Source: Spirochaetaceae bacterium
GTDB taxonomy: Bacteria > Spirochaetota > Spirochaetia > DSM-27196 > SKKC01
Assembly (NCBI GenBank): GCA_007128315.1
Contig: SKXQ01000146.1
Span: forward strand, 1 to 43,081
Length of the DNA: 43,081 nt
Direction: 5' to 3'
How positions within the stretch are numbered: the first letter of the stretch is position 1; the number at the start of each line of letters is the position of its first letter. Positions 8,844-15,943 of the stretch are shown here, one piece after another. A model generated the notes under the pieces. That model was not told where the DNA came from. It saw only the letters and a program-made list of their open reading frames with translations, and ran no database searches. A program made the translations under genes and the position numbers.

Positions 8844-9544
8844 CAGATTTCCTGACAATCGCGCTTCCAAAAGGACGTCTACTCGATCAACTCGACTCGT
8901 ATCTGCGCGAAACCGGCATACATCTCAGCTTTGAAGACAGAAGACTCATTGCCACCGACACGGACGCGGGAATCCGGGGGTTTCTCGTGAAAAACAGTGA
9001 CCTGCCAACCTACGTTCACCACGGGATCGCGGGTCTCGGCGTATGTGGTGAGGATGTCCTGTACGAGAGCGGGTACGATTTCGTCAGGCTGCTCCGCCTG
9101 CCCTTCGGTAGAACACGGATGTGTATGGCTACGATCAATCAGCGCGCCGAGACGCTCCTTTCGGGTCGAAACGATCTTCCGAAAAGCGTGGTCGAACTCG
9201 GAATTGATAGACTCCTTGACTCGTCTGACGGCCGGTTTTCTGTTTCGACGAAGTTTGTGGAGTTCACGCGCGATTATTTTCACCGCGCAGGAGTCCCTGT
9301 TGACGTTATTCGTCTCAACGGTTCGGTCGAGCTCGCGCCGGTTCTCGGACTCACGCCGTACATTGTCGATCTCGTCGAGACGGGATCGACGCTGCGCGCG
9401 AACAAGCTCAGCGTAATCTGTGAACTCAAGCAGATTGAGGTATCTATCATCGCAAATCCGGCCTACTATAAGCTGAATCATGCACGTATCGATAGATTCG
9501 TGTCACAATTATCGGAATCACTGAAGATTGATTCTGGAAACTGA
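8840..9544 (+). CDS. hisG: ATP phosphoribosyltransferase, short form (HisG)
   Basis: 234 residues. Starts with the typical LTIALPKGRLLDQ-like segment (FLTIALPKGRLLDQL), carries the periplasmic-binding-protein-like fold, and ends with the phosphate-binding run APVLGLTPYIVDLVETGSTLRAN (key part DLVETGSTLRANKL). It performs the first step of histidine synthesis, joining ATP and PRPP. It lacks the C-terminal regulatory ACT-like domain of long HisG (about 290-300 residues), so it needs HisZ, encoded immediately upstream with a 4-base overlap. GGGGAGGA lies before the ATG. Confidence 0.95.
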   Translation: MTDFLTIALPKGRLLDQLDSYLRETGIHLSFEDRRLIATDTDAGIRGFLVKNSDLPTYVHHGIAGLGVCGEDVLYESGYDFVRLLRLPFGRTRMCMATINQRAETLLSGRNDLPKSVVELGIDRLLDSSDGRFSVSTKFVEFTRDYFHRAGVPVDVIRLNGSVELAPVLGLTPYIVDLVETGSTLRANKLSVICELKQIEVSIIANPAYYKLNHARIDRFVSQLSESLKIDSGN

Positions 9545-9555
9545 CGGGAGCACAC

Positions 9556-10134
9556 ATGAAACGAACAGCATCACAAAGCCGAAAGACTGCGGAAACCGAT
9601 ATACAGCTGTCCATCGATCTCAGCCGACGCGAAGGCAGCACCATAGATACCGATGTGCCCTTCTTTAATCATATGCTGACGTCCATGGCGTTTCATGGAG
9701 GGTTCCTCCTGAACGTTACCGCTCGCGGTGACATAGACGTGGACCCCCATCACCTCGTCGAAGATACCGGACTGGTCCTCGGTGACGCATTCGCTGAGAT
9801 CCTGCATGGCGGCGGTCTGACCCGCTTCGCCGACGCGATGGTACCTATGGACGATGCCCTCGCAGAAGCGGTCATAGACGCCGGTGGTCGACCGTATCTG
9901 GTATACACCGCAGATTTTCCACAGACACACGCCGGCTCCTTCGACTTGAGTCTCGTCCGGGAGTTCTTCTACGCGTTTGCCGTCCGCGCACGCAGCAACG
10001 TGCACCTGCATGCCCGCTACGGTGAGAATGGGCATCACATGGTCGAAGCCATGTTCAAAGCCTTCGGGATTGCGCTCGGAAAAGCGTTCAGCCTCCGGGG
10101 AGACGATGCAATGTCTACAAAAGGTGTCGTGTGA
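9556..10134 (+). CDS. hisB: Imidazoleglycerol-phosphate dehydratase
   Basis: 192 residues, single-function IGPD without the phosphatase half found in E. coli HisB. Motifs: TAETDIQLSIDL, FFNHMLTSMAFHGGF, DVDPHHLVEDTG, VPMDDALAE, GENGHHMVEAMFKAFG and the C-terminal STKG, giving the His/Glu set that binds two Mn ions. It dehydrates imidazoleglycerol phosphate in histidine synthesis. It follows hisG by 11 bases with GGGAG upstream. The remaining his genes are not here, so the pathway is split across the genome. Confidence 0.95.
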   Translation: MKRTASQSRKTAETDIQLSIDLSRREGSTIDTDVPFFNHMLTSMAFHGGFLLNVTARGDIDVDPHHLVEDTGLVLGDAFAEILHGGGLTRFADAMVPMDDALAEAVIDAGGRPYLVYTADFPQTHAGSFDLSLVREFFYAFAVRARSNVHLHARYGENGHHMVEAMFKAFGIALGKAFSLRGDDAMSTKGVV

Positions 10135-10162
10135 ACTCATCCCGACATATCAGAGTTCAACG

Positions 10163-10191
10163 TTGAAGTTCTCCGGGTCACGGACTATAGT
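10163..10191 (+). promoter_or_regulatory. Predicted promoter for the small-protein/TPR gene pair, overlapped by a 12-bp palindrome
   Basis: TTGAAG (10163-10168), a 17-base spacer and TATAGT (10186-10191). The perfect palindrome TTCAACGTTGAA at 10156-10167 covers most of the -35 box, so a dimeric regulator bound there would compete with polymerase. That is inference. Confidence 0.45.
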
Positions 10192-10223
10192 CTAAAAGGG
10201 CACTGCGCCACGATGTGAGCATT

Positions 10224-10562
10224 ATGAGTAAATCCCGCAAGGTCGAAACACTGTCGGGGTTCGAAAGGCTGACGGTAGAGAAACGACCACGTCTGCCTCC
10301 CGAAACCCGAACCGCGCTGGTACGACGTGGTAATGAGTTCCTGAACGCAGGTCAGGTTGAGGACGCAAAACGGATTTTTCTGACCATCGGATACACCGAC
10401 GGGCTGATCCGGATCGGAAACCACCACTATAAGCGAAGCGAGCACATTGAGGCTTTTCGTATGTACTGGCAGGCCGGTGCTCGACGGGAAATCGACACTA
10501 TGGCGGGGCGCTTCGCGGATGTCCTGCGCCAGTGGATCGCTGAGGACAACACGAACGATTGA
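10224..10562 (+). CDS. Small conserved-looking protein of unknown function paired with a TPR protein
   Basis: 112 residues from ATG 10224; GTG at 10215 in the same frame would add three residues, and neither start has a clear RBS. The protein is basic and helical, with RRGNEFLNAGQVEDAKRIF and YKRSEHIEAFRMYWQAGA, which look like one or two degenerate tetratricopeptide helices. It ends 31 bases before the TPR gene and shares its promoter. I do not recognise a named family; I have the impression that similar pairs occur in other spirochaetes, but cannot verify it. A helper or adaptor for the TPR protein is a guess from context only. Confidence 0.7.
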   Translation: MSKSRKVETLSGFERLTVEKRPRLPPETRTALVRRGNEFLNAGQVEDAKRIFLTIGYTDGLIRIGNHHYKRSEHIEAFRMYWQAGARREIDTMAGRFADVLRQWIAEDNTND

Positions 10563-10593
10563 AACAGCATGACAGTCAGACAGGTATAGCGAC

Positions 10594-11763
10594 ATGAACG
10601 AACAACAGAATCGGTCAGCTGATCAATCACACCAGGAAACAGGGACAGACGGTTTTATCGACCAGGAGGTCTACGATGAGCAGCAGCAGCGGCTCGCGGA
10701 ACTGTCAAAGACCGGATATCAGTTACTTAAAGAGAATCTCATCGATCAGGCACTGAGCTCTTTCCAGGAAATACTGTCCGAAGAACCTGAAAACAACTAC
10801 GCTCTCGTCGGTATGGGAGACTGTCTGCGGCGACAGAAGCAGTTCTCGGAGGCAGTGGGCTATTACCAGCGCTGTCTTGAGCGGTACCCCGACAATAATT
10901 ACGCCCTGTTCGGACTGGCTGACTGCTACAGGACGATGCGGCACTACAACAAGGCGATTGCCGCGTGGGAAGAGTACCTGAAATACGACAACGAGAATGT
11001 CACCGTCCTGACCCGCGTTGCCGATGCGCATCGAAAAGCCCGGAATTTCGAGCGATCAAAGGAACTTTACGTGTCGGTTCTCGAAATCGAAACTGACAAT
11101 CCGTACGCGCTTATAGGCCTCGGACATCTCCACTACGATTTCCGCAAGCATAAAGAAGCCCTCGGCTACTGGAAGCGCATGCATGAGCTGCACGGCGCGA
11201 ACGTAGACATTCGAGTCCTGACGTCCATTGGAAACTGTCACCGCAAACTGAAAAACTTCGAGCAGGGAGTGGCTTACTTTCAGGAGGCCCTCGATCGTGA
11301 GCCGGGAAACTTCTACGCGCTTTTCGGCCTGGCGGACTGTTACCGGGGTATGAACGAAGCGGAACAGTCGCTGGATGCATGGAACCAGATCCTCGCGAAG
11401 GACCCCGGGAACAAGGTAATTCTCACCCGCGCCGGTGACGCACTGCGCTCGCTTGGACGTAACGAAGAAGCCGAAATCTACTATACGCGTGCATTGAATA
11501 TCGAGTTCGACCTGTATGCCGTCGTCGGGCTTGCGATGATCGCCAAAGACGCCGGACGATACGAGGATGCGCTCCGGAGTTTTGAACGGCTGCTTCCCGC
11601 TGATCCTCAGAATCACCGGCTCTATATCGAGGCAGCAGAATGTCTCCTGTCGCTCGGACGGCGACACGAGGCGGTGGAAATGCTCGACCGCTTCAGCAGA
11701 CAGGGAATACGTAACCGCTACGTCAGCGACATGATCGGCCGTCTTACTCGAGAACAGCCTTGA
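10594..11763 (+). CDS. Tetratricopeptide-repeat protein
   Basis: 389 residues, almost entirely TPR helices, about nine repeats of 34-36 residues. Clear copies include NNYALVGMGDCLRRQKQFSE, NNYALFGLADCYRTMRHYNK, NPYALIGLGHLHYDFRKHKE and NFYALFGLADCYRGMNEAEQ; the recurring (N/F)YAL.GL.DC pattern shows repeat duplication within the gene. There is no signal peptide or membrane segment, so it is probably a cytoplasmic scaffold. Partners are unknown. Its last 20 bases overlap, tail to tail, the end of alaS on the other strand, with no terminator between them. Confidence 0.88.
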   Translation: MNEQQNRSADQSHQETGTDGFIDQEVYDEQQQRLAELSKTGYQLLKENLIDQALSSFQEILSEEPENNYALVGMGDCLRRQKQFSEAVGYYQRCLERYPDNNYALFGLADCYRTMRHYNKAIAAWEEYLKYDNENVTVLTRVADAHRKARNFERSKELYVSVLEIETDNPYALIGLGHLHYDFRKHKEALGYWKRMHELHGANVDIRVLTSIGNCHRKLKNFEQGVAYFQEALDREPGNFYALFGLADCYRGMNEAEQSLDAWNQILAKDPGNKVILTRAGDALRSLGRNEEAEIYYTRALNIEFDLYAVVGLAMIAKDAGRYEDALRSFERLLPADPQNHRLYIEAAECLLSLGRRHEAVEMLDRFSRQGIRNRYVSDMIGRLTREQP

Positions 11764-13522
11764 TCCGCCGGACACCCTGAGAACTCGACTGTTCTTTCTT
11801 AATGCGAAAGCGTCCAAGCTCCGCGGTGTGCTCCACGTGGGGCCCTCCGCAGACTTCTTTCGAGTATTCTCCGATGGAAAACACTTTAACGTCCTCATCA
11901 TATTTGTCGACGAAGAGCGCAATTGCACCGTTTTTTCTGGCATCCGAGAGCTTCATGGTCGTAAAACTCACCGGCAGATCCCGCTGTATCTGTTCATTAA
12001 CGATGGTTTCGACCCGGGACAACTGTTCAGGCGTCATTTTGTCAGGATGCGAAAAGTCAAAACGAAGCCTGTCGGGTGTTATGTTGCTCCCTTTCTGGGC
12101 TACGTGGTCACCGAGCACGTCGCGCAGAGCCTGATGAAGCAGATGAGTTGCCGTGTGCAGTCGTGTCGTCTGCTCGGAGTGGTCCGCGAGACCGCCTTTG
12201 AAGTTCTTCTCGCCTTCAAGCTTCGACTGCTCCTGATGCTTCCTGAAGGCCAAATCGAAGCCCTCGCGATCGACCGCCAGACCTTCCTCTCGCGCGAGTT
12301 CTTCGGTGATTTCGATGGGAAACCCGTACGTGTCGTACAGTTTGAATGCGACACGGCCCGGTATCGTCGCAGTCGCGCTTTTCTGCAAATTCGGCAGCAT
12401 TTTCGAAAACTCGTGCTCACCTTTGCGAAGCGTCAGGAGAAATCGTTCCTCCTCGGCTTTCAGTTCGCCTAATGCCTCTTCTGCGCGGTTCTGCAGCATC
12501 GGATAAGGCTCCCGGTACATTTCCAGCACAAGCTCTGCAGGATCGGTCAGGAACGGCTCGTCGAAGCCGAGCTTTCGGCCAAACCTCACCGCCCTGCGAA
12601 TGAGTCGACGCAGGACGTAGCCGGCACCGACATTTGTCGGTGCAACACCGCGTTCGTCAGCGAGTATGAATGCTGCCGTCCGTACATGGTCTGCCACGAT
12701 GCGAAACGCTCGATCATCTTCTTCGTTCTCCCCGTAGCGTTTCCCGGAGAGCGTTCCGATGCGTTCAAGAACAGGTTGAAAAACTTCGGTATCGTAAACC
12801 GTTTTCTTGCCCTGAAGTATGGTGATGGTCCGCTCGATGCCCATGCCGGTATCGACACAGCGGCGCTCGAGTCTCTCATAGACACCATCCGCGTTCTTGT
12901 TGTACTGCATGAAGACATCGTTCCATATCTCCATGTATTTACCGTCGTTTATACCCGGACGGCTCCCATCGACACCCGGCGCCCCGGTATCGATGAACAT
13001 TTCGGTATCAGGTCCACAGGGACCAGTTGCGCCGGCGGGACCCCACCAGTTGTCGCTCCGGGGCAGGTAGTGGATGCGGTTTTCGGGAATTCCCAGGCTC
13101 CGCCAGATCGCTGCAGACTCTTCATCCCGGGGTACTGAATCATCTCCGGCGAACACGGTCACTGAAAGACGATCGACGGGAATCTCCAGCCACTCTGTCA
13201 TGAACTCGTAGCTCATCTGTATGGCTTCTTCCTTGAAGTAGTCTCCCAGCGACCAGTTTCCAAGCATCTCAAAAAACGTCAGGTGACTGAAGTCGCCAAC
13301 TTCGTCTATGTCACCGGTGCGGACACAGCGTTGATGATTCACCAGTCGTTTGCCTGCGGGATGCTGCTCGCCGAGGAGGTATGGAACAAGGGGATGCATA
13401 CCCGCGGTGGTAAACAGAACCGTCGGATCATTTTCCGGAATCAGCGACTTTCCCGAGATGTGAGCGTGGTTTTTGCTTGTGAAAAAGTCTATGTATTTCT
13501 TTCGCAGTTCATTTGCCGTCAT
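11744..13522 (-). CDS. alaS: Alanyl-tRNA synthetase, short form without C-Ala domain
   Basis: 592 residues against about 875 in most bacteria. Starts MTANELRKKYIDFF; the minus-strand leader has AGAGGA 4-5 bases before this ATG, and the frame further upstream runs into the neighbouring gene. The class-II core is intact (GNWSLGDYFKEEAI, GATGPCGPDTEMFID, EIWNDVFMQYNK). The editing domain keeps its four zinc ligands: His456 and His460 in HTATHLLH, Cys558 and His562 in CGGPHVEH. The protein stops right after this domain, so the oligomerisation/DHHA1 C-Ala part is missing. I recall that spirochaetal AlaRS enzymes are short in the same way. The stop is a clean TAA and I see no broken remnant downstream. 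Confidence 0.96.
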   Translation of the reverse strand: MTANELRKKYIDFFTSKNHAHISGKSLIPENDPTVLFTTAGMHPLVPYLLGEQHPAGKRLVNHQRCVRTGDIDEVGDFSHLTFFEMLGNWSLGDYFKEEAIQMSYEFMTEWLEIPVDRLSVTVFAGDDSVPRDEESAAIWRSLGIPENRIHYLPRSDNWWGPAGATGPCGPDTEMFIDTGAPGVDGSRPGINDGKYMEIWNDVFMQYNKNADGVYERLERRCVDTGMGIERTITILQGKKTVYDTEVFQPVLERIGTLSGKRYGENEEDDRAFRIVADHVRTAAFILADERGVAPTNVGAGYVLRRLIRRAVRFGRKLGFDEPFLTDPAELVLEMYREPYPMLQNRAEEALGELKAEEERFLLTLRKGEHEFSKMLPNLQKSATATIPGRVAFKLYDTYGFPIEITEELAREEGLAVDREGFDLAFRKHQEQSKLEGEKNFKGGLADHSEQTTRLHTATHLLHQALRDVLGDHVAQKGSNITPDRLRFDFSHPDKMTPEQLSRVETIVNEQIQRDLPVSFTTMKLSDARKNGAIALFVDKYDEDVKVFSIGEYSKEVCGGPHVEHTAELGRFRIKKEQSSSQGVRRIKAVLE

Positions 13523-13568
13523 TACTGTCCTCTGTTGTGGGATAAAATTCTGTCGCAGTGATCGCGGC

Positions 13569-14087
13569 CTAGAAGCTCTCAAGACTCTCTTCGACCCCTG
13601 GGTCGAGGAAGTCCGGCAATACGTAGACCAGAGATCCGCCCGCCCGTCGGACGCGTAACTCGGCAACGCCCTTATCGACGAGCGAATCGAGGTGCTGCCT
13701 GGCTTCGTCGGTGGATATTCCACCTTCAAGAGCCACTTCGGCGGGCGTCGCGACACCTCGATTCTTCTTCGCCGTCCGCAATATCACGTGCTCAACCGTC
13801 TCACGGGTACGGCCTTCCGAGCTGCCGGCAGGAGCATTGATTCCGAGTCGGCGGAGAAACTCGCGGTCCGACGCTTCCAGTGCCGCTGAGTAGCGGGATT
13901 TCAGTCGTGCTTCCCTGACCTGATCGGGCAGCGTAAATGCGTCGTACAGCGTTCCAAGACCGAAAAGGCCACCGGTAAAGAAAAAGAGCAGACCTGTCCC
14001 GAACTTACCGAGATAAAACCGGTGCAGGCCGGAAAATCCGAACAGAGAGGGCAGCCACAATAAATAGGCCATACGAACCGAATGCAT
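13569..14087 (-). CDS. TM2-domain membrane protein with C-terminal winged-helix-like domain
   Basis: 172 residues. Residues 6-55 form a TM2 domain: two hydrophobic helices with GLHRFYLGKFGTG between them. Residues about 98-160 look like a winged helix (GVATPAEVALEGGISTDEAR, then a basic strand ending GSLVYVLPD). The layout would place the winged helix in the cytoplasm. The same module, with the same aromatic end, recurs in the membrane protein at 17806-19311. AGGAG lies 7 bases before the ATG at 14087. A good promoter precedes it, and alaS follows after 46 bases, probably co-transcribed. Function unknown; a membrane-tethered regulator or protein-protein module are both possible. Confidence 0.8.
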   Translation of the reverse strand: MHSVRMAYLLWLPSLFGFSGLHRFYLGKFGTGLLFFFTGGLFGLGTLYDAFTLPDQVREARLKSRYSAALEASDREFLRRLGINAPAGSSEGRTRETVEHVILRTAKKNRGVATPAEVALEGGISTDEARQHLDSLVDKGVAELRVRRAGGSLVYVLPDFLDPGVEESLESF

Positions 14088-14104
14088 ACATACGCTCCTG
14101 AAAC

Positions 14105-14122
14105 ATCTCTATCGACAGAGAT
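14105..14122 (-). promoter_or_regulatory. Possible hairpin in the 5' leader of the TM2 gene
   Basis: Inverted repeat ATCTCT-N6-AGAGAT. It would lie at the very start of the transcript made from the promoter at 14132-14160 and just before the AGGAG ribosome site. A stem of six with no U-run is not a terminator; a stability or translation element is possible. Confidence 0.3.
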
Positions 14123-14131
14123 AATGGGGTA

Positions 14132-14160
14132 AATATATCTGCTTCGGAGGCTGCACTCAA
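14132..14160 (-). promoter_or_regulatory. Predicted promoter for the TM2 gene and alaS
   Basis: On the minus strand, TTGAGT (14155-14160), 17 bases, TATATT (14132-14137). The -35 box overlaps the stop codon of the upstream FliG-like gene. Confidence 0.5.
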
Positions 14161-15530
14161 GCCTGCGCGGAGACGGCACGGGCGTCCGGGTCGACTTCGC
14201 GGAGCATGCGCACAAACTCGTGCGTAAGGACATCGACATCCTTGCGCAGCTGCGGACCGAGATCGCGGTACTCTTCGGAGATGATCAGAGCTCGGTGCTC
14301 GCTGACGTTCTCGAGGATCCGTCTGCGGACCGCCTCTTCTTTTCCTTTCAGGAGTCGGGCGATCTCAATGTCATCGAGCCGATTCAGGATATCTTCGAGG
14401 GCCCGGTCCGGCACACGGTGTACCATTTCTATGGAGTACAGCTCGTCGGTTAAAGCCTGCCCGAGCTCGGGCATCTCATCCGAGATCTCTTTGAGAAGCT
14501 GCTCATCGTTGAGATGTTTCATGATTTCGGCAAGCGTCGATACACCCTGAACCTCGCGCTCGGCATCAGTGCCGATCTCCCGCATGCGTGTCTTCAGTGA
14601 CTCAGCGATGGTGCGTACGACATCAGACGGTACTTCACGCATTCGCGCCACACGCCGGACCATGGAGTTCTGTTCGTCACGCTTTGCCTGCGCAAGAATT
14701 CGCGAACCAACGTGAGGAGCGGCGTGAGCCACAAGCAGGGACCTGACCTCAAGCGATTCACGACCAACAAGCACCGATAGCTGACGCGGTTGCAGATCTT
14801 CGAGAAACGACAACCAGACCCGACCGATCTGCGGAATCGCACGACTCATAATCTCCCGGGCTTTATCCGATCCGAACGCTCGGGTCAGCACGTCTTCCGC
14901 ACACACCCATCCCGGTGCTGTCGCCAGGCGTTGTTCGGACCCGGCGTCCTGCACCTGAGACGATCGTGCCTTCGCCGACACCGTAAATTCGCCGTTTTTC
15001 CCGGCTTTCTGTCGAATTGCTGCAAGTCCCGGCATGTCCCGCAGCAGTCTGAATGCCGTACGTTTCTGTTCCTCGTCCGGCTGCTCCATGGTCAGCGCAC
15101 GGGCTGCAACCCGTTCCGATACATCAGACGGCAATGCCCGAAGGATGCGCGCGCTCTCGTCCGGCTCGAGGGACTGCAACAGGATAGCCACCGCCCGTTC
15201 CCGGTCGAAGGACGTCCCTCCCGTAGAAGCCGCCTCTGAAGTGCTGTCTTCAACCTGGTCACCACGCTGCGCGTTGTCAACGGATGAACGAGACAACGTA
15301 GATGCCCCCTGAACCGTCGGGTCAGACGTGCCCTCCTGCCACCACGGTGCTGTTTCGAATGATCCCGCCGCGTTTCCTGCCGGTGTCTCACTCGCATCGT
15401 TCGCGGTCACGCCGGGTGGTTCATTGCTGTTTTTGCGGGATACGGCTGCTTCATCGCTGTCCTGCGAACCAGTCGATTTCTGTCCGACAGCCTTCTGATA
15501 CGCACGCACACGTGCTTTATACTCGTTCAT
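14157..15530 (-). CDS. FliG-like protein (FliG-domain paralogue)
   Basis: 457 residues, against about 335-345 for normal FliG. The first 110 residues are hydrophilic and low-complexity (rich in S, T, E, G, P), probably disordered. The rest is built of FliG-type helical repeats: AVAILLQSLEPDESARILRA, a middle part with FLEDLQPRQLSVLVG, and a C-terminal segment LEDILNRLDDIEIARLLKG...VSEHRALIISEEYRDLGPQLRKDV, which follows the pattern of the torque-generating domain of FliG. Many spirochaetes carry two FliG homologues, one of them not essential for rotation; this isolated, long copy fits the second type. No flagellar genes adjoin it. A strong GGGAGGGAG precedes the ATG. Confidence 0.72.
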   Translation of the reverse strand: MNEYKARVRAYQKAVGQKSTGSQDSDEAAVSRKNSNEPPGVTANDASETPAGNAAGSFETAPWWQEGTSDPTVQGASTLSRSSVDNAQRGDQVEDSTSEAASTGGTSFDRERAVAILLQSLEPDESARILRALPSDVSERVAARALTMEQPDEEQKRTAFRLLRDMPGLAAIRQKAGKNGEFTVSAKARSSQVQDAGSEQRLATAPGWVCAEDVLTRAFGSDKAREIMSRAIPQIGRVWLSFLEDLQPRQLSVLVGRESLEVRSLLVAHAAPHVGSRILAQAKRDEQNSMVRRVARMREVPSDVVRTIAESLKTRMREIGTDAEREVQGVSTLAEIMKHLNDEQLLKEISDEMPELGQALTDELYSIEMVHRVPDRALEDILNRLDDIEIARLLKGKEEAVRRRILENVSEHRALIISEEYRDLGPQLRKDVDVLTHEFVRMLREVDPDARAVSAQA

Positions 15531-15562
15531 GCTCCCTCCCTTGCGATGAACGCTGTCAACAT

Positions 15563-15579
15563 CTGAAGTGTAGCTTCAG
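15563..15579. repeat. 17-bp inverted repeat centred on the -10 box of the FliG-like gene
   Basis: CTGAAG-TGTAG-CTTCAG, perfect 6-bp arms. The minus-strand -10 hexamer TACACT (15567-15572) lies inside it. This is an operator-like position. Confidence 0.5.
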
Positions 15580-15596
15580 GAATGCACCATGGTCAA
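15567..15596 (-). promoter_or_regulatory. Predicted promoter for the FliG-like gene
   Basis: Minus strand TTGACC (15591-15596), 18 bases, TACACT (15567-15572). Back to back with the tRNA-Phe promoter; the two -35 boxes are about 20 bases apart. Confidence 0.45.
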
Positions 15597-15615
15597 GAAA
15601 TTCCATGCAATACGC

Positions 15616-15644
15616 TTGACACGAAACGCGGCCTCTTTTAGTAT
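15616..15644 (+). promoter_or_regulatory. Strong predicted promoter of tRNA-Phe
   Basis: Perfect -35 TTGACA (15616-15621), a 17-base spacer, TAGTAT (15639-15644). Transcription would begin about 15 bases before the tRNA. Confidence 0.7.
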
Positions 15645-15665
15645 TCGTTTTCCAATCTTTACCCT

Positions 15666-15738
15666 GCCGCTGTAGCTCAGTTGGTAGAGCAAGGGACTGA
15701 AAATCCCTGTGTCATCGGTTCGATTCCGATTGGCGGCA
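15666..15738 (+). tRNA. tRNA-Phe (anticodon GAA)
   Basis: 73 bases folding as a cloverleaf. Acceptor GCCGCTG pairs with TGGCGGC (two G-U pairs at the inner end); D stem GCTC/GAGC; anticodon stem AGGGA/TCCCT with loop CTGAAAA, giving anticodon GAA; T stem ATCGG/CCGAT with loop TTCGATT; discriminator A. CCA is not encoded. It stands alone between its own promoter and its own terminator. Confidence 0.96.
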
Positions 15739-15745
15739 TAACAGC

Positions 15746-15785
15746 AAAAAGCTGCCTGAAACTACCGTTTCAGGCAGCTTTTTTT
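15746..15785 (+). terminator. Intrinsic terminator of tRNA-Phe
   Basis: Perfect 17-bp stem (15746-15762 with 15767-15783), loop TACC, followed by a T run. The leading A run makes it symmetrical, so it could also stop transcription from the right. Confidence 0.9.
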
Positions 15786-15831
15786 ATGTCCATAACCCGG
15801 GTTCGTGTATGAACACAGTAAAAAATTCCCC

Positions 15832-15851
15832 TCGGCCGGTCCACCGGCCGA
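15832..15851. repeat. 20-bp palindrome directly upstream of the acyl-CoA synthetase -35 box
   Basis: TCGGCCGGT-CC-ACCGGCCGA, perfect 9-bp arms around two bases. It ends one base before the TTGAAG box at 15852. The two-base centre disfavours an RNA hairpin and no T run follows, so a protein-binding site is likelier than a terminator. Confidence 0.55.
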
Positions 15852-15880
15852 TTGAAGCATCGACAGCTTCACAGTACCCT
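15852..15880 (+). promoter_or_regulatory. Predicted promoter of the acyl-CoA synthetase gene
   Basis: TTGAAG (15852-15857), 17 bases, TACCCT (15875-15880). It abuts the 20-bp palindrome. Confidence 0.4.
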
Positions 15881-15943
15881 TGTGCCTGAAACATCAGAGA
15901 ACCGGTGATCCGGATCGCATTTCCGGGAAGGATGGCAAGTCAT

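Noticed and set aside
13523-13756. N-terminal extension of AlaRS upstream of 13522
   Set aside because: The extra 78 residues lie antisense-like in another frame of the TM2 gene, do not resemble AlaRS, and the family start MTANELRKKY has a proper AGAGGA site.
15832-15851. Second terminator after tRNA-Phe
   Set aside because: The 20-bp palindrome has only a 2-base centre and no T run, and a far stronger terminator lies at 15746-15785.
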